Assembly (NCBI RefSeq): GCF_005517195.1
Contig: NZ_CP040244.1
Coordinates: forward strand, 3,614,001-3,678,000
Source of the DNA: Streptomyces vilmorinianum
Lineage (GTDB): Bacteria > Actinomycetota > Actinomycetes > Streptomycetales > Streptomycetaceae
Reading direction: 5' to 3'
Length of the DNA stretch: 64,000 nucleotides
The notes under the pieces are model-generated. The model was not told the DNA's origin and searched no databases. It was given only the letters and a program-made list of their open reading frames with translations. Shown here in pieces: positions 51,896-61,640 of this stretch. Made by a program: the position numbers and the translations under genes. Position 1 is the first letter of the stretch, and every line of letters starts with the position of its first letter.

Positions 51896-53860
51896 TCAGG
51901 CCTGGGAAACCCGCACGTCAGAGGCCTTCACAAAGGCGACCCGATGGCCGAACTGGATCTCGTAGTACTCTTCCTGGCCCCTGACGACCCGGTGTCCGCT
52001 GGTATCGAACACCGGCGCGAAGTAGTACTCGCCCGGGGTGCGGTCGCCCACCACGTACGACTGTCCCGCGAGCAGCTTGTACGGCAGCGGCGAGACGGAC
52101 TGGACCGGGACACCCGCCGGATACGCCGAGGCCTCCGGATAGGCGCGCCCGTACACCGGGATCTCCGACGCGCCCTCCTTCGGAGTCAGCACCAGGCCCC
52201 GCGCGTTCACCGCCGTCGGCCGCTCCTTCGGGTTGTGGAACCAGGCCTTCTGGCCCAGGTACCAGATCGCCGTCCAGTCACCCCGCCGCTCCGCCACCGC
52301 GTACTGCTGACCGGTCGAGGCCCGCGCCCCGGTGTCGTTGACCCCGGTCGTCGAGTCCTGGCCGCCCGGCCGCAGACCGATGTCCTTCACCAGCGGAGCC
52401 TGCGCGTCCGGCGCCGTGTGCAGCCGGACCGCGCCGCTGCCGTGCGGGGCGCACGCCTCTCCCGCCTTCACGCAGCCCGTGTACAGCGGCTGGTGCGTGT
52501 CGTAGTCCGGGCGGATCGTCACCACACCCGCGTTCGGGCCCGCGCTGGGGGTGAACGGCCGGCCGAGCAGCTGGAAGTAGTGCGCCCAGTCCCAGTACGG
52601 CCCCGGGTCGGTGTGCATCCCGCGGATCGTCGAGGCGACCGTGCCCGGCACGTTGTCGTGGCCGAGGATGTGCTGCCGGTCGAGCGGGATGTCGTACCGC
52701 TGGGCGAGATGACGGACCAGGCGCGCCGAGGTCCGGTACATCGCCTCCGTGTACCAGGAGTCCGGCGCCGTCAGGAAGCCCTCGTGCTCCAGACCCACCG
52801 ACTTGGCGTTCACGAACCAGTTGCCCGCGTGCCAGCCGACGTCCTTGAGCGGCAGATGCTGCGCGATGTGCCCGTCGGAGGAACGCAGCGAATACTGCCA
52901 GGACACATACGTCGGGTCCTGCACCAGCTTCAGGGTGACGTCCCAGGTCGCCTCGGTGTCGTGGACGATGATGTACTCGATCGACTGGGAGGCCGGCCGG
53001 TTCCCCTTGTCGTGGTTGCCGTAGTCACCGTCCCCGAACTCCTCGTACGGGGCGGGGATCCACTCGCAGGCCACCGTCCTCGGGCACTCGGTCCGCCCCG
53101 CGTCCGCCGTGCGCAGCCCGAGCGACGCCACCTGCGCCGTCGCGGGCGCGATGTCCGCGACGGGCGCCAGCGTGACCACCTGCCCGCTGTCGGTCGTACG
53201 GGACTCACCGGAACGGATCACGTCGTACACGTCGTTCGCGTACGTCGTCGCGGTCGCCGTGTCGTCGGCACCCGACCAGCGCGCCACCGCCCCGTACCAG
53301 TCGGCCGGGTCGGCGCTGAGCGGCCGGCCCGACGCGCGCTGGGCGGCGGCGAGCAGCGCGGCCCCGCCCTCGATGTTCGCCGCGGTGCTGGTCCGCAGCT
53401 CCTCGGCGGGAATCCCGGTCAGCGCGGCAGCCCGCTCCAGCGTCTTGAGACGCTCCGGGAGCTCGGCCGCCGTCGGCAGCCCCGACCCGCCCTCGTCCGC
53501 CCCGTGGCGAGGCGCGCGCGCGTCGTCGCCCCGCGCGTCCTCCTCGCCGTGCGAGTGGTGCGGGGCCTCGGCCAGCGCGGTCACCGCGTCCGTGAGATGC
53601 ATCGGGCCGTAACCCCCGCTGACGCTCGGCGCCCCGCCGTGGGCGTCCCACCGCGACTGGAGGTACGCCACCGCGAGCAGCACGCTCTGCGGAACACCCT
53701 GGCGCTCGGCGGCCGCGGCGAACTGCCGCTGGAGCGAGCCGGACTCCACCGGCCCGGCCGTGGCGGGCGGAGCGGCCGAGAGGAGCGGGAACAGCAGAGC
53801 GGCGGACGCCACGGCGCCCACCGCTCGGGGGATCCGTCCGTGCGACGGGGAACGGTGCAA
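51896..53860 (-). CDS. Secreted N-acetylmuramoyl-L-alanine amidase
   Basis: A 654-residue protein. TTG at 53860 is preferred because GGAGG lies 6 bp upstream and a signal peptide follows at once (RIPRAVGAVASAALLFPLLS, then APPATAG). Residues about 50-240 are a helical region. The Amidase_2/PGRP domain lies near residues 290-440 (IEYIIVHDTEATWDVTLKLV, HLPLKDVGWHAGNWFVNAKS, VGLEHEGF, HILGHDNVPGT), with the zinc His residues present. SH3-like wall-binding segments (QQYAVAERRGDWTAIWYLGQ) close the protein. It acts on extracellular peptidoglycan, probably in cell-wall turnover. Confidence 0.9.
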   Translation of the reverse strand: MHRSPSHGRIPRAVGAVASAALLFPLLSAAPPATAGPVESGSLQRQFAAAAERQGVPQSVLLAVAYLQSRWDAHGGAPSVSGGYGPMHLTDAVTALAEAPHHSHGEEDARGDDARAPRHGADEGGSGLPTAAELPERLKTLERAAALTGIPAEELRTSTAANIEGGAALLAAAQRASGRPLSADPADWYGAVARWSGADDTATATTYANDVYDVIRSGESRTTDSGQVVTLAPVADIAPATAQVASLGLRTADAGRTECPRTVACEWIPAPYEEFGDGDYGNHDKGNRPASQSIEYIIVHDTEATWDVTLKLVQDPTYVSWQYSLRSSDGHIAQHLPLKDVGWHAGNWFVNAKSVGLEHEGFLTAPDSWYTEAMYRTSARLVRHLAQRYDIPLDRQHILGHDNVPGTVASTIRGMHTDPGPYWDWAHYFQLLGRPFTPSAGPNAGVVTIRPDYDTHQPLYTGCVKAGEACAPHGSGAVRLHTAPDAQAPLVKDIGLRPGGQDSTTGVNDTGARASTGQQYAVAERRGDWTAIWYLGQKAWFHNPKERPTAVNARGLVLTPKEGASEIPVYGRAYPEASAYPAGVPVQSVSPLPYKLLAGQSYVVGDRTPGEYYFAPVFDTSGHRVVRGQEEYYEIQFGHRVAFVKASDVRVSQA

Positions 53861-54170
53861 GGCAGCCTCCGGGAACAGGGGGTGACGAGGGGGCGTGCGG
53901 GGCCGGACCCGTACAGGGGTATCGGCTCCCGGACGATCCGTCAATCACCCCCCGACACACGGAACTTCCCATGTCAGAGGCTGTGTCGCGGAGTTTCGCG
54001 GCGACGGCGCGCGGGCCTGCGGCGCGTCAGTGGAGTGGACCAATGGACAGACACTGTGCGAGGAAACACGGACGCCGTGTGCCCGGTGTGTCGGCACCGG
54101 GCACACGGCGTCTCGCCCCTGCTGAACCGGTCGGCGCGGACCAGGGGCCTGTCTCTCGGATCCTGCCGGG
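53861..54170. other. Intergenic region upstream of the amidase
   Basis: It carries the amidase promoter region and, farther right, the hairpin at 54073-54110. I see no gene or small RNA here. Confidence 0.6.
54073..54110. terminator. 16-bp hairpin terminator
   Basis: The perfect arms 54073-54088 and 54095-54110 enclose TGTCGG. It lies 61 bp beyond the stop of the phosphotransferase gene on the minus strand. Confidence 0.85.
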
Positions 54171-55295
54171 CTACCGCGTCCCGACCGCGGCGCGCACGGC
54201 CCGCCGTGCCATGGCGCAGTCGTCGTGCAGCCGCCGCAGCAGCCGCCGCTGTTCCTCGCCGGGCGAGACGGCGCCCGAGGGAACGGGGACCGAGCCGGCG
54301 GGCGGTGCCTCCTTGATGGTGCGCTGCACCGCCGTCTCGTACGTACGGATCTCCCGCGTCAGCACGATCATCAGGTTCACCAGGAAGGCGTCCCGGGACG
54401 CGGGCCCCGCCTGCTGGGCGAGCTGACTGATCTGGCGCCGGGCCAGCGGCGCGTCACCGAGCACCGCCCACATCGTCGCCAGGTCGTAGCCCGGCAGATA
54501 CCAGCCCGCGTGCTCCCAGTCCACCAGGACCGGGCCCGTGGGGGAGAGCAGGATGTTGGAGAGCAGGGCGTCACCGTGACAGAACTGACCCATGCCCTGG
54601 CGTCCGCCCGCGTGCGCCAGACCGTGCAGCAGCTTCTGCAGATCGTCCCGGTCACGGTCGGTGAACAGACCCAGCTCGTGATAGCGCGAGATCCGCGACG
54701 CGTAGTCCAGCGGAGCGTCGAACGTCCCGGCCGGGGGACGCCAGGCGTTGAGGCGTGCGATCGCCCCGAGCGCCGCCCGCAGATCCGTGCGGGGCGGAGC
54801 CTCCACGGGGTGGCGCGTCAGCGCCGCCGCCCGTCCCGGCATCCGCTCGATCACCAGCGTGCAGTTGTCCGGGTCCGCGGCGATCAGCCGCGGCGCGCGC
54901 ACCGGGGGACGGTGCCGGACGAAGGAGCGATAGGCAGCTATTTCGTGCTGGAACCGCTCGACCCACGCGGGGGAGTGGTCCAGTAAACACTTCGCGACGG
55001 CCGTGGTCCGTCCGGTCGTTCCGACGATGAGTACGGAACGACCGCTGCGCCGCAGCACCTGGACCGGGTTGAACTCCGGGCAGATCCGGTGGACGGACGC
55101 GATCGCCATCCTCAACTGGGCGCCCTGGGGGCCCGACAGGTCGATTCTGCCGCTGAGCGGCTGAGCGGCACTGCCCGCCCATCGCCTCGCCCGGCCCGCC
55201 GGGACGACGGGGGCGAGATACGGTCCGCTGCCGGCCGGTACGGAACGGTGCTGCGGCCGGGGCGGGGCGGACACGGAGGACGATGCTGTGTACAT
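54171..55295 (-). CDS. Aminoglycoside phosphotransferase-family kinase
   Basis: A 374-residue protein from ATG at 55295. The N-terminal 60 residues are low-complexity. The kinase fold shows [20 protein letters not shown] (Lys and Glu of the ATP site), the hinge [11 protein letters not shown], the catalytic loop [11 protein letters not shown] and the metal-binding [18 protein letters not shown]. It phosphorylates a small hydroxyl compound; resistance to aminoglycosides cannot be claimed. It is transcribed divergently from the NsdA-like regulator. Confidence 0.85.
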   Translation of the reverse strand: MYTASSSVSAPPRPQHRSVPAGSGPYLAPVVPAGRARRWAGSAAQPLSGRIDLSGPQGAQLRMAIASVHRICPEFNPVQVLRRSGRSVLIVGTTGRTTAVAKCLLDHSPAWVERFQHEIAAYRSFVRHRPPVRAPRLIAADPDNCTLVIERMPGRAAALTRHPVEAPPRTDLRAALGAIARLNAWRPPAGTFDAPLDYASRISRYHELGLFTDRDRDDLQKLLHGLAHAGGRQGMGQFCHGDALLSNILLSPTGPVLVDWEHAGWYLPGYDLATMWAVLGDAPLARRQISQLAQQAGPASRDAFLVNLMIVLTREIRTYETAVQRTIKEAPPAGSVPVPSGAVSPGEEQRRLLRRLHDDCAMARRAVRAAVGTR

Positions 55296-55529
55296 GGAGG
55301 AGACAGATCCCTTCGTGTGCCGACGAGTTGCGTGCGTCGCCCCGCCCGGCCTCCGGTCCGCACCCTGGGGAATGAGGGCCGGTTGCCGGGGCGGGGTGGC
55401 GCTTTCCTACCTGACACCCGGGCGCGGGTGGCGGAACATTGAGCGCACCCTGGCGAACCCTGGCGAATAGTCGCCAGCCCTATGACAGGGGGTTACTGTC
55501 AACTCAGCCGAGAACCTGGGGGCTTAGAC

Positions 55530-57023
55530 GTGACAGGAACAACCAACACCCGCCTGGCAGACCTCTTCGGCCTGGCCGGCTGGTCCAAGGGAGAACTCGC
55601 GAGACTCGTGAACCGGCAGGCGGCGGCCATGGGCCACCCCCAGCTGGCGACCGACACCTCACGGGTGAGGCGATGGATCGACATGGGGGAGACCCCGCGC
55701 GACCCCGTACCCCGGGTGCTGGCAGCACTGTTCACCGAGCGTCTCGGCCGTGTCGTGACCATCGAGGACCTCGGGTTCGTACGACACGGGCGCGCCGGGA
55801 AACGGCAGAACGTCAGGAACAACGACAACCCTGACGGGCTGCCCTGGGCGCCCGAGCGTACGGCGGCGGTCCTCACCGAATTCACGGGAATGGACCTCAT
55901 GCTCAACCGACGCGGCCTGGTGGGCGCGGGCGCCGTGCTCGCCGCCGGCTCCGCCCTCAGCAGCGCCATGCACGACTGGCTCCACACCGACCCCGCACAC
56001 GCCGCCACGGCTCCGCGCGCCAACGATCCCCTCCACGCCGACCCCGCTGGGTTCGACCGCTACGAGGCCGCCCCCATCGGGTCGGAGGAGATCGAGGCAC
56101 TGGAGCGCTCGGTGGAGGTGTTCCGCGCCTGGGACGCCTCCCGTGGCGGCGGACTCCAGCGCAAGGCGGTCGTGGGCCAGCTGAACGAGGTGGGCGGCAT
56201 GCTCGCCTACCACCACCCCGATCACCTCCAGCGGCGCCTGTGGGGCGTCGCCGCCAACCTGGCGGTCCTGGCCGGCTGGATGTCCCACGACGTGGGCCTC
56301 GAACCCACCGCCCAGAAGTACTTCGTCATCGCCGCGCACGCGGCCCGGGAGGGTGGCGACCGGCCGCGCGCCGGCGAGGCACTGTCCCGCGCGGCCCGTC
56401 AGATGGTCCACCTCGGCCGGCCCGACGACGCCCTCGACCTGATGAAGCTCGCCAAGTCCGGGTCGGGCGAGGAGGTGCTGCCGCGTACCCAGGCCATGCT
56501 GCACACCATCGAGGCCTGGGCACAGGCCTCCATGGGCAAGGGCCAGGCCATGCGCCGCACCCTCGGCGAGGCCGAGGACCTGTTCGTCTCCGACCGCTCG
56601 GACGTCCCCGCGCCGAGCTGGATGCAGAACTTCGACGAGGCCGACATGCACGGCATGCAGGCGCTCGCCTTCCGTACGCTCGCGGAGCACGACCCGACCG
56701 CGGCCGTCCCCGCACAGCGCCACGCCAAGCTGGCGATCGAGCTGCGCCGCAGCGGACACAACCGCTCCAAGCTCTTCGACTACATCTCCCTCGCCTCGGC
56801 CTGCTTCATCGCCGACGACCCCGAACAGGCCGACCGCTACGCCCGGCTCGCCCTGGTCTCCATGGGGGACACTTCCTCGCACCGCACCTGGGACCGGCTG
56901 CGCGAGATGTACCGGCTGACCGGCCAGTACGCCGGCTACGCCAAGATCGAGGACCTGCGCGAGGAGATCGCGCTCGCCCTGCCCAAGCCCGCCGCGAAGC
57001 GGCCGCGCATCGGCGACATCTGA
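55530..57023 (+). CDS. NsdA-like regulatory protein (HTH plus TPR-type repeats)
   Basis: A 497-residue protein from GTG 55530, supported by GGGGGCTT upstream. The N-terminal 90 residues (RLADLFGLAGWSKGELARLV, DTSRVRRWIDMGETPRDPVP, RVLAALFTERLGRVVTIEDL) form an HTH-like domain typical of NsdA-family proteins. A hydrophobic MLNRRGLVGAGAVLAAGSAL follows, also a family trait. The rest is helical, TPR-like (WGVAANLAVLAGWMSHDVGL, AGEALSRAARQMVHLGRPDD). NsdA is a negative regulator of sporulation and antibiotic production in Streptomyces. Orthology versus paralogy is not resolved. Confidence 0.75.
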   Translation: MTGTTNTRLADLFGLAGWSKGELARLVNRQAAAMGHPQLATDTSRVRRWIDMGETPRDPVPRVLAALFTERLGRVVTIEDLGFVRHGRAGKRQNVRNNDNPDGLPWAPERTAAVLTEFTGMDLMLNRRGLVGAGAVLAAGSALSSAMHDWLHTDPAHAATAPRANDPLHADPAGFDRYEAAPIGSEEIEALERSVEVFRAWDASRGGGLQRKAVVGQLNEVGGMLAYHHPDHLQRRLWGVAANLAVLAGWMSHDVGLEPTAQKYFVIAAHAAREGGDRPRAGEALSRAARQMVHLGRPDDALDLMKLAKSGSGEEVLPRTQAMLHTIEAWAQASMGKGQAMRRTLGEAEDLFVSDRSDVPAPSWMQNFDEADMHGMQALAFRTLAEHDPTAAVPAQRHAKLAIELRRSGHNRSKLFDYISLASACFIADDPEQADRYARLALVSMGDTSSHRTWDRLREMYRLTGQYAGYAKIEDLREEIALALPKPAAKRPRIGDI

Positions 57024-57119
57024 GGCGACGCCGAGCCGAGGCGACCGGGCACCCGCACGCCCCGCCTTCTCGCACGCACCTCACATCCACCCCACCCCAC
57101 CCACACCGTACGGACGAGA

Positions 57120-57150
57120 AAGGGCACACCGGCCGTGCCGGTATGCCCTT
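57120..57150. terminator. Hairpin between convergent genes
   Basis: The 13-bp arms 57120-57132 and 57138-57150 have one mismatch. It serves the regulator and possibly the convergent phosphatase gene. Confidence 0.7.
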
Positions 57151-57207
57151 CGGATGCCCTGCTCGGCCAGCTTGGCCTGCTTGGTGGCGTGGCCCGTTTC
57201 GGCCGGT

Positions 57208-58695
57208 CTACCGACCGACCCGGACCACCATCACGCAGGCGTCGTCCTCGCGCGGTGCCTCACCGAACTCCTCCACCACCGACCGTACGCAGTCCTGAGC
57301 GTCCCGCGCCCCGGCCAGCCGCGGCGCAAGCGCGAGCAGACGCTGCGTACCCCCGTCGTCCATACCGCCGCGGCGGGTCAGCCCGTCCGTGTGCAGCATC
57401 AGCAGATCCCCGGGGAGCAGCCGTACCTCGGCCTCCTCGTACGTGGCCCCGGTCGTCGCTCCGAGGAGCACGCCGTCCGGCCGAGCCAGGGCACGCCCCG
57501 TCCCGTCGCGGAAGAGCAGCGGGGCGGGGTGTCCTGCCTGCGCCCAGGAGAGCTTCTGGCTCGTCGGGTCGTAACGGCAGCACATCGCGCTGCCCAGCGC
57601 CGGCTGCACCGAGGTCTCGAGCAGCTGGTTGAGATGGCCCATCAGCGCTCCGGGGCGGATTCCGGCCACGGCCATGCCGCGCAGCGCGCCGAGGAGCATG
57701 GCCATCGAGGAGGTGGCGGAGACACCGTGTCCGGTGAGGTCACCGACCGTCAGGAGCGCGTCCCCGTCGGGGAGCGCGAGCGCGTCGTACCAGTCGCCGC
57801 CGATCAGGCCGGTCGACGCGGCCGGCAGGTAGTGGCCCGCCACGTCGAGCGGCGCGCCCGGGCCGCCGTGCGCGAAGCGCAGGGAACCACGCCAGGGAGG
57901 CAGCACGGCCTCCTGGAGTTCGACGGCGACGCGGCGCTCGGTGCGCTCGATGTGGCGCCGGCGCTGGAGGCTGTCACGGGACTCGCGGACCGCGCGCTCA
58001 CTGCGGCGCAGCTCGCTGACGTCTCGTAAGACGGCCCACATGGAGGCAGTGCAGCCGTCGGAGTCGAGGACGGGCTCGCCCATCATGTGCAGCGTGCGGA
58101 CCCGGCCGTCGGTGCGGACGACACGGAACTCGCCGTCGATCGGCTTTCCGTCGATCAGACAGTCCGTCACCATCGCCTGGAGCACGGGCTGGTCCTCGGC
58201 GAAGACCACCGACGGGAGCTCGTCCAGCGACATCGGGCCGCTCTCCGGGGTCCGGCCGAAGATCTGGTACAGCTCCTCGGACCAGCTGACCTCGTCGGTG
58301 AGCAGATTCCACTCGGCGCTGCCGACGCGGCTCAGCAGGGAACCGGTGCGGGCGGGGGCCGGGCCGCCGTAGGCGGCGCCCGGGTCCGAGGAGATCTCGG
58401 CATCGAGCTCGACGGCCGGATCGGTCCACGGTTCCGCCTCGGGGGCGGCCGGGAGCTCGTCCGGGAGACCGGCCTTCAGCTGGCCCAAGTGGGCGCCCAG
58501 GTCGTCGAGTTGATGCACGGCGAGGTCGCACAGGGCTCGCTGCCAGCGGTTCTTCGGGTCGTCCTCGTCCACGGCGGCGTCCCGGCGCACGGCGTCCACG
58601 TCTCCGCGCAGGCGGCGCGTCTGCGAGATCAGCGCGTCCACGGTGTGAGGCTCGGGCGGCTGGGCGGGACGGTCCGCGAAGAGAGGGGACGGCAT
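57208..58695 (-). CDS. PAS-containing SpoIIE-type protein phosphatase
   Basis: A 495-residue protein from ATG at 58695. Residues 20-70 are a helical N-domain with a RRLRGDVDAVRRDAAVDEDD stretch. A PAS fold lies at about 125-230 (GSAEWNLLTDEVSWSEELYQ, GRTPESGPMSLDELP, EFRVVRTDGRVRTLHMMGEP). The PP2C-like SpoIIE domain runs from about 265 to 495, with metal-binding GGDWYDALALPDGDALLTVG, DLTGHGVSATSSMAMLLGAL and HTDGLTRR near the end, plus DDACVMVVR. Such RsbU-type phosphatases dephosphorylate anti-anti-sigma factors; its target is not encoded nearby. Confidence 0.9.
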   Translation of the reverse strand: MPSPLFADRPAQPPEPHTVDALISQTRRLRGDVDAVRRDAAVDEDDPKNRWQRALCDLAVHQLDDLGAHLGQLKAGLPDELPAAPEAEPWTDPAVELDAEISSDPGAAYGGPAPARTGSLLSRVGSAEWNLLTDEVSWSEELYQIFGRTPESGPMSLDELPSVVFAEDQPVLQAMVTDCLIDGKPIDGEFRVVRTDGRVRTLHMMGEPVLDSDGCTASMWAVLRDVSELRRSERAVRESRDSLQRRRHIERTERRVAVELQEAVLPPWRGSLRFAHGGPGAPLDVAGHYLPAASTGLIGGDWYDALALPDGDALLTVGDLTGHGVSATSSMAMLLGALRGMAVAGIRPGALMGHLNQLLETSVQPALGSAMCCRYDPTSQKLSWAQAGHPAPLLFRDGTGRALARPDGVLLGATTGATYEEAEVRLLPGDLLMLHTDGLTRRGGMDDGGTQRLLALAPRLAGARDAQDCVRSVVEEFGEAPREDDACVMVVRVGR

Positions 58696-58896
58696 GTCGT
58701 ACTCCGATACAGGCGCGACGCGGGCGAGCAGTGGAACGAGGCCCGGATACGACTGTTGCACAGGCGGAGACAGCCCGTAAGGGATTTGGCAACACTCGAT
58801 ACGGTGGTGCTTCTGGCATATGCCAAAGGCCCGCCGATTATCGGCCATCGGGGTGGTAACGGAAAGGGACGGTGGGAAGGTTACGGTGCTGGTGTG

Positions 58897-60411
58897 GTGA
58901 ACGACGAGGTGCACACGGTGGGTACGGCAGTGCTGCTCGCGGCGGCCCCGGCGGGGCGGGGCCGGGCGGTGGACGCGGCGTCGGTCCTGCCCGCGCTGGC
59001 GGCGGTGCCGCCGAGCGCGCTGACCGGCACGCCGATGGCGACGGTCGTCGAACTGGCCGACCCGCTGGACCCCCAGACCGTCCTGACGCGCCTTCGGGCC
59101 GCCGCGGCGGCGCCGGGGCCGCTGGCGGTCTATCTCGCGGGTCAGGTGCAGCTGGACCGCCGCCAGCACCTGCCGCACCTCGCGCTGGCCCGCAGCACGG
59201 CGACGACGCTGCGGTACACGGGGCTGCCCTGGCACTGGCTGGCGGCCGAACTCGCCGTACGGCGGGCGGGGACGACGACGGTGGTGGCGGACCTGGTCGC
59301 GGACGCGGAGCTGTGGCAGCGCCTGGGGTCCGCGCCGGGGCTCCTGTCGCTGGGCCCCGGCCCGCTCCTGTACGGCCGGATCGCCCCGGCCCCGCGCCGC
59401 GGCGAGCCCGCGACGCCGGAGTACCTCCGCCACTTCGCCACGGTCTGGCGCACGGGCGCCCGCCCGCCACTGCCCCACCTCCACGCGGAGGCGGCGACCC
59501 AGGCGGGCCCACCCGACGCGCTGCTGCTGACCCCCGGGTCCGTCCTGCCGGACAACCCCCCGCCGCCCGCGGCCGGTTGGATTCCGTCCGCGACGCAGGG
59601 CCCCCAGGCCGGAACCGCGACTGCTCCGGCAGAGTCCCCTCCCTGGGAGGTGGGGAGCGGGCGTCGTCATGTCCCGGCCGGAGCACCTGCGCCCGCCCCA
59701 GGGGCAGTTCACGTTCACGGGCCGCCGACGTCTGAGGTGCCCGCGGCGGGCGGGGCTGGTGTGGCTTCTCCGGGCGTTCCGGTGGGGGCATCTGCTCGCG
59801 TTCCGGAGGCCGTTCACGGGCCGCCGACCGCCGAGGCGCCTGTACCGGGCGGGGCCGGTGTGGCTTTCGCCGGGGAGGTGGTGGACGCACATCCGCGCGT
59901 CTCCGTCGGGGCACCTGCGCGCCCGCCCGAGGCCGTTCGCCGGCAGCCGGCCGGTGCCGGCCGGTCACCTGTCCCGGCCGGGAACGTGCACGTGCCCGGG
60001 CAGCATCACGATCCCCACCCCGCGATCCTCGCCGCCGCGCAGGCCGGGCGGCACGGGGAGGCCGTGGCCGTGGCCGTGGCGTGGGAGCAGGACGCGTTGC
60101 GGCGGTACGGGGCGCGGTCGCAGGAGGCCGTGCACTGGATGGAGGTGCGGGCCGACCTCGCGCGGCTGGCGGGGGAGCCCGCCCGCAGCTGTGAGTTGTG
60201 GATCGGCGCCGCCCAGGCCCGGCTCGGCCTGCGCCAGGGCCCCCACGACCCCGACGTGGAAGGCGCCGTGGACCGGGCCCACCACCAGTGGGAGCAGATC
60301 GAGGACCCCGCCCGCGCCCGCGAGCTGGGCACCGCCCTCGTCGCGCTGCGCGAGCGCGTCCCGGGCCGCAAGGCCGGGGCCCTCGCCGCACTGCGGCGCC
60401 GGATGCCCTGA
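58897..60411 (+). CDS. Hypothetical protein with long proline-rich linker
   Basis: A 504-residue protein from GTG 58897 (GTG 58894 also possible). The N-terminal 220 residues are a folded domain (GTAVLLAAAPAGRGRAVDAA, VAVYLAG-type strands, HFATVWRTGARPPLPHLHAE). Residues about 225-375 are disordered and hold repeated HGPPT(S/A)E units. The C-terminal 125 residues are helical and TPR-like (ILAAAQAGRHGEAVAVAVAW, VRADLARLAGEPARSCELWI), ending in a basic RVPGRKAGALAALRRRMP. This layout recurs in Streptomyces but I do not recognise a named family. It is followed by the PLP-enzyme gene after 35 bp. Confidence 0.7.
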   Translation: MNDEVHTVGTAVLLAAAPAGRGRAVDAASVLPALAAVPPSALTGTPMATVVELADPLDPQTVLTRLRAAAAAPGPLAVYLAGQVQLDRRQHLPHLALARSTATTLRYTGLPWHWLAAELAVRRAGTTTVVADLVADAELWQRLGSAPGLLSLGPGPLLYGRIAPAPRRGEPATPEYLRHFATVWRTGARPPLPHLHAEAATQAGPPDALLLTPGSVLPDNPPPPAAGWIPSATQGPQAGTATAPAESPPWEVGSGRRHVPAGAPAPAPGAVHVHGPPTSEVPAAGGAGVASPGVPVGASARVPEAVHGPPTAEAPVPGGAGVAFAGEVVDAHPRVSVGAPARPPEAVRRQPAGAGRSPVPAGNVHVPGQHHDPHPAILAAAQAGRHGEAVAVAVAWEQDALRRYGARSQEAVHWMEVRADLARLAGEPARSCELWIGAAQARLGLRQGPHDPDVEGAVDRAHHQWEQIEDPARARELGTALVALRERVPGRKAGALAALRRRMP

Positions 60412-60446
60412 ACCGCCCGCACCCGACACCCGAAAGGCACCCGCAC

Positions 60447-61640
60447 GTGTCATCGCTCGCCACCGCCCAGCGCTCCCTCGCCGACCCCGAGGTCCGCCAC
60501 CCCCTCTGGCCGCCGCTCACCGCCGGCTGCCCCGTGACCTCCACCGACGAGGTCGCGTACCCGCTGGACATCGACTACGCGTACGACCGGGTCCCCGCCG
60601 GGCTCTTCGAGCGCCCCGCCGCCCACGGCCTCGAACGCTGGGCCCCGCTCCTGCCGCCGCTCGCCGCGCCCGGACTCGGCGAGGGCAACACGCCGCTCGT
60701 CGCCCTCCCCGACGGCGTGTACGTCAAGGACGAGTCCCGCAACCCCACATGGAGCCACAAGGACCGCCTCAACCGTGTCGCGGTCAGCGCCGCCAAGGCG
60801 TCCGGCGCGCAGGGCATCGTCGTGTCCTCCTCCGGCAACCACGCCGCTGCCGCCGCCGCGTACGCCGCCCGTGCCGGGCTGCCGTGCGCGGTGTTCACCT
60901 CCCCGTTCGCCCCGCCCGCCGTCGCCTCCCATCTGCGCGCGTACGGCGCGACCGTCCTGACCGTCCCCCTCGCATCCGTACGCACCCTGATGCTCCGGAT
61001 CGTCGACGAGCTCGGATTCCAGAGCGTCAGCAGCGTGACCGACACCGCCCACACGGGGCACCCCTTCGGTCCGGAGGGCTACAAGACCATCGCGTACGAG
61101 ATCTTCCTCGACCTCGGGCGGCGCGCCCCCGCCGCCGTCTATCTCCCCACGGGCTACGGCGAGTTGCTCTTCGGCGTCACCAAGGGGTTCCAGGAGCTCG
61201 CCCGGCTCGGCCTGACCCGAACCGTCCCCCGCATGTACTCCTGCGAGCCGGCCGCCGCCGGCGCCCTCGCCGAGGCCGTGCGCACCGGGCGCCCCACCGC
61301 CCGGGTCCCGGTCGGCCCGACCGCCGCGTATGCCATCGACTGCGAGATCACCGGCCACCGCGGCGTCGTCGCCCTCCGCGAGAGCCGGGGCGCCGCGCTC
61401 ACCGTGACGGACGAGCAGATGGCGGGCGCCCAGGCGGAGTTGGCGGCTCAAGGCCTGTGGCAGGAGCTCTCCGCGGCCGCCGGGCTCGCCGGTCTGCGCG
61501 CCCACGGCGCGCCGGAGGCGGACGGCCCGGTGGTCTGCGTCGCCACGTCCAGCGGCTACAAGGACAGCACGACCGCGACCGCCGCCTTCGCCCCGATGGA
61601 CCCGGACTGGCCCGCGATCAAGGCCCGGCTCGTCCGCTAG
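60447..61640 (+). CDS. Threonine-synthase-like PLP-dependent enzyme
   Basis: A 397-residue protein from GTG 60447 with GAAAGGC upstream. The fold type II features are present: GEGNTPLVALPDGVYVKDES, the PLP lysine in NPTWSHKDRLNRVAVSAAKA, and the phosphate/side-chain loop VSSSGNHAAAAAAYAARAGL. VYLPTGYGELLFGVTKGFQE is the PLP-phosphate Gly loop. It resembles threonine synthase, but its C-terminal part is shorter, so another beta-substitution activity is possible. Its TAG shares CTAG with the convergent reductase stop. Confidence 0.85.
   Translation: MSSLATAQRSLADPEVRHPLWPPLTAGCPVTSTDEVAYPLDIDYAYDRVPAGLFERPAAHGLERWAPLLPPLAAPGLGEGNTPLVALPDGVYVKDESRNPTWSHKDRLNRVAVSAAKASGAQGIVVSSSGNHAAAAAAYAARAGLPCAVFTSPFAPPAVASHLRAYGATVLTVPLASVRTLMLRIVDELGFQSVSSVTDTAHTGHPFGPEGYKTIAYEIFLDLGRRAPAAVYLPTGYGELLFGVTKGFQELARLGLTRTVPRMYSCEPAAAGALAEAVRTGRPTARVPVGPTAAYAIDCEITGHRGVVALRESRGAALTVTDEQMAGAQAELAAQGLWQELSAAAGLAGLRAHGAPEADGPVVCVATSSGYKDSTTATAAFAPMDPDWPAIKARLVR

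Noticed and set aside
58087..58896. N-terminal extension of the 58897 gene
   Set aside because: The extension is antisense to the PAS-SpoIIE gene. GTG 58897 lies in the intergenic region and gives a plausible start.
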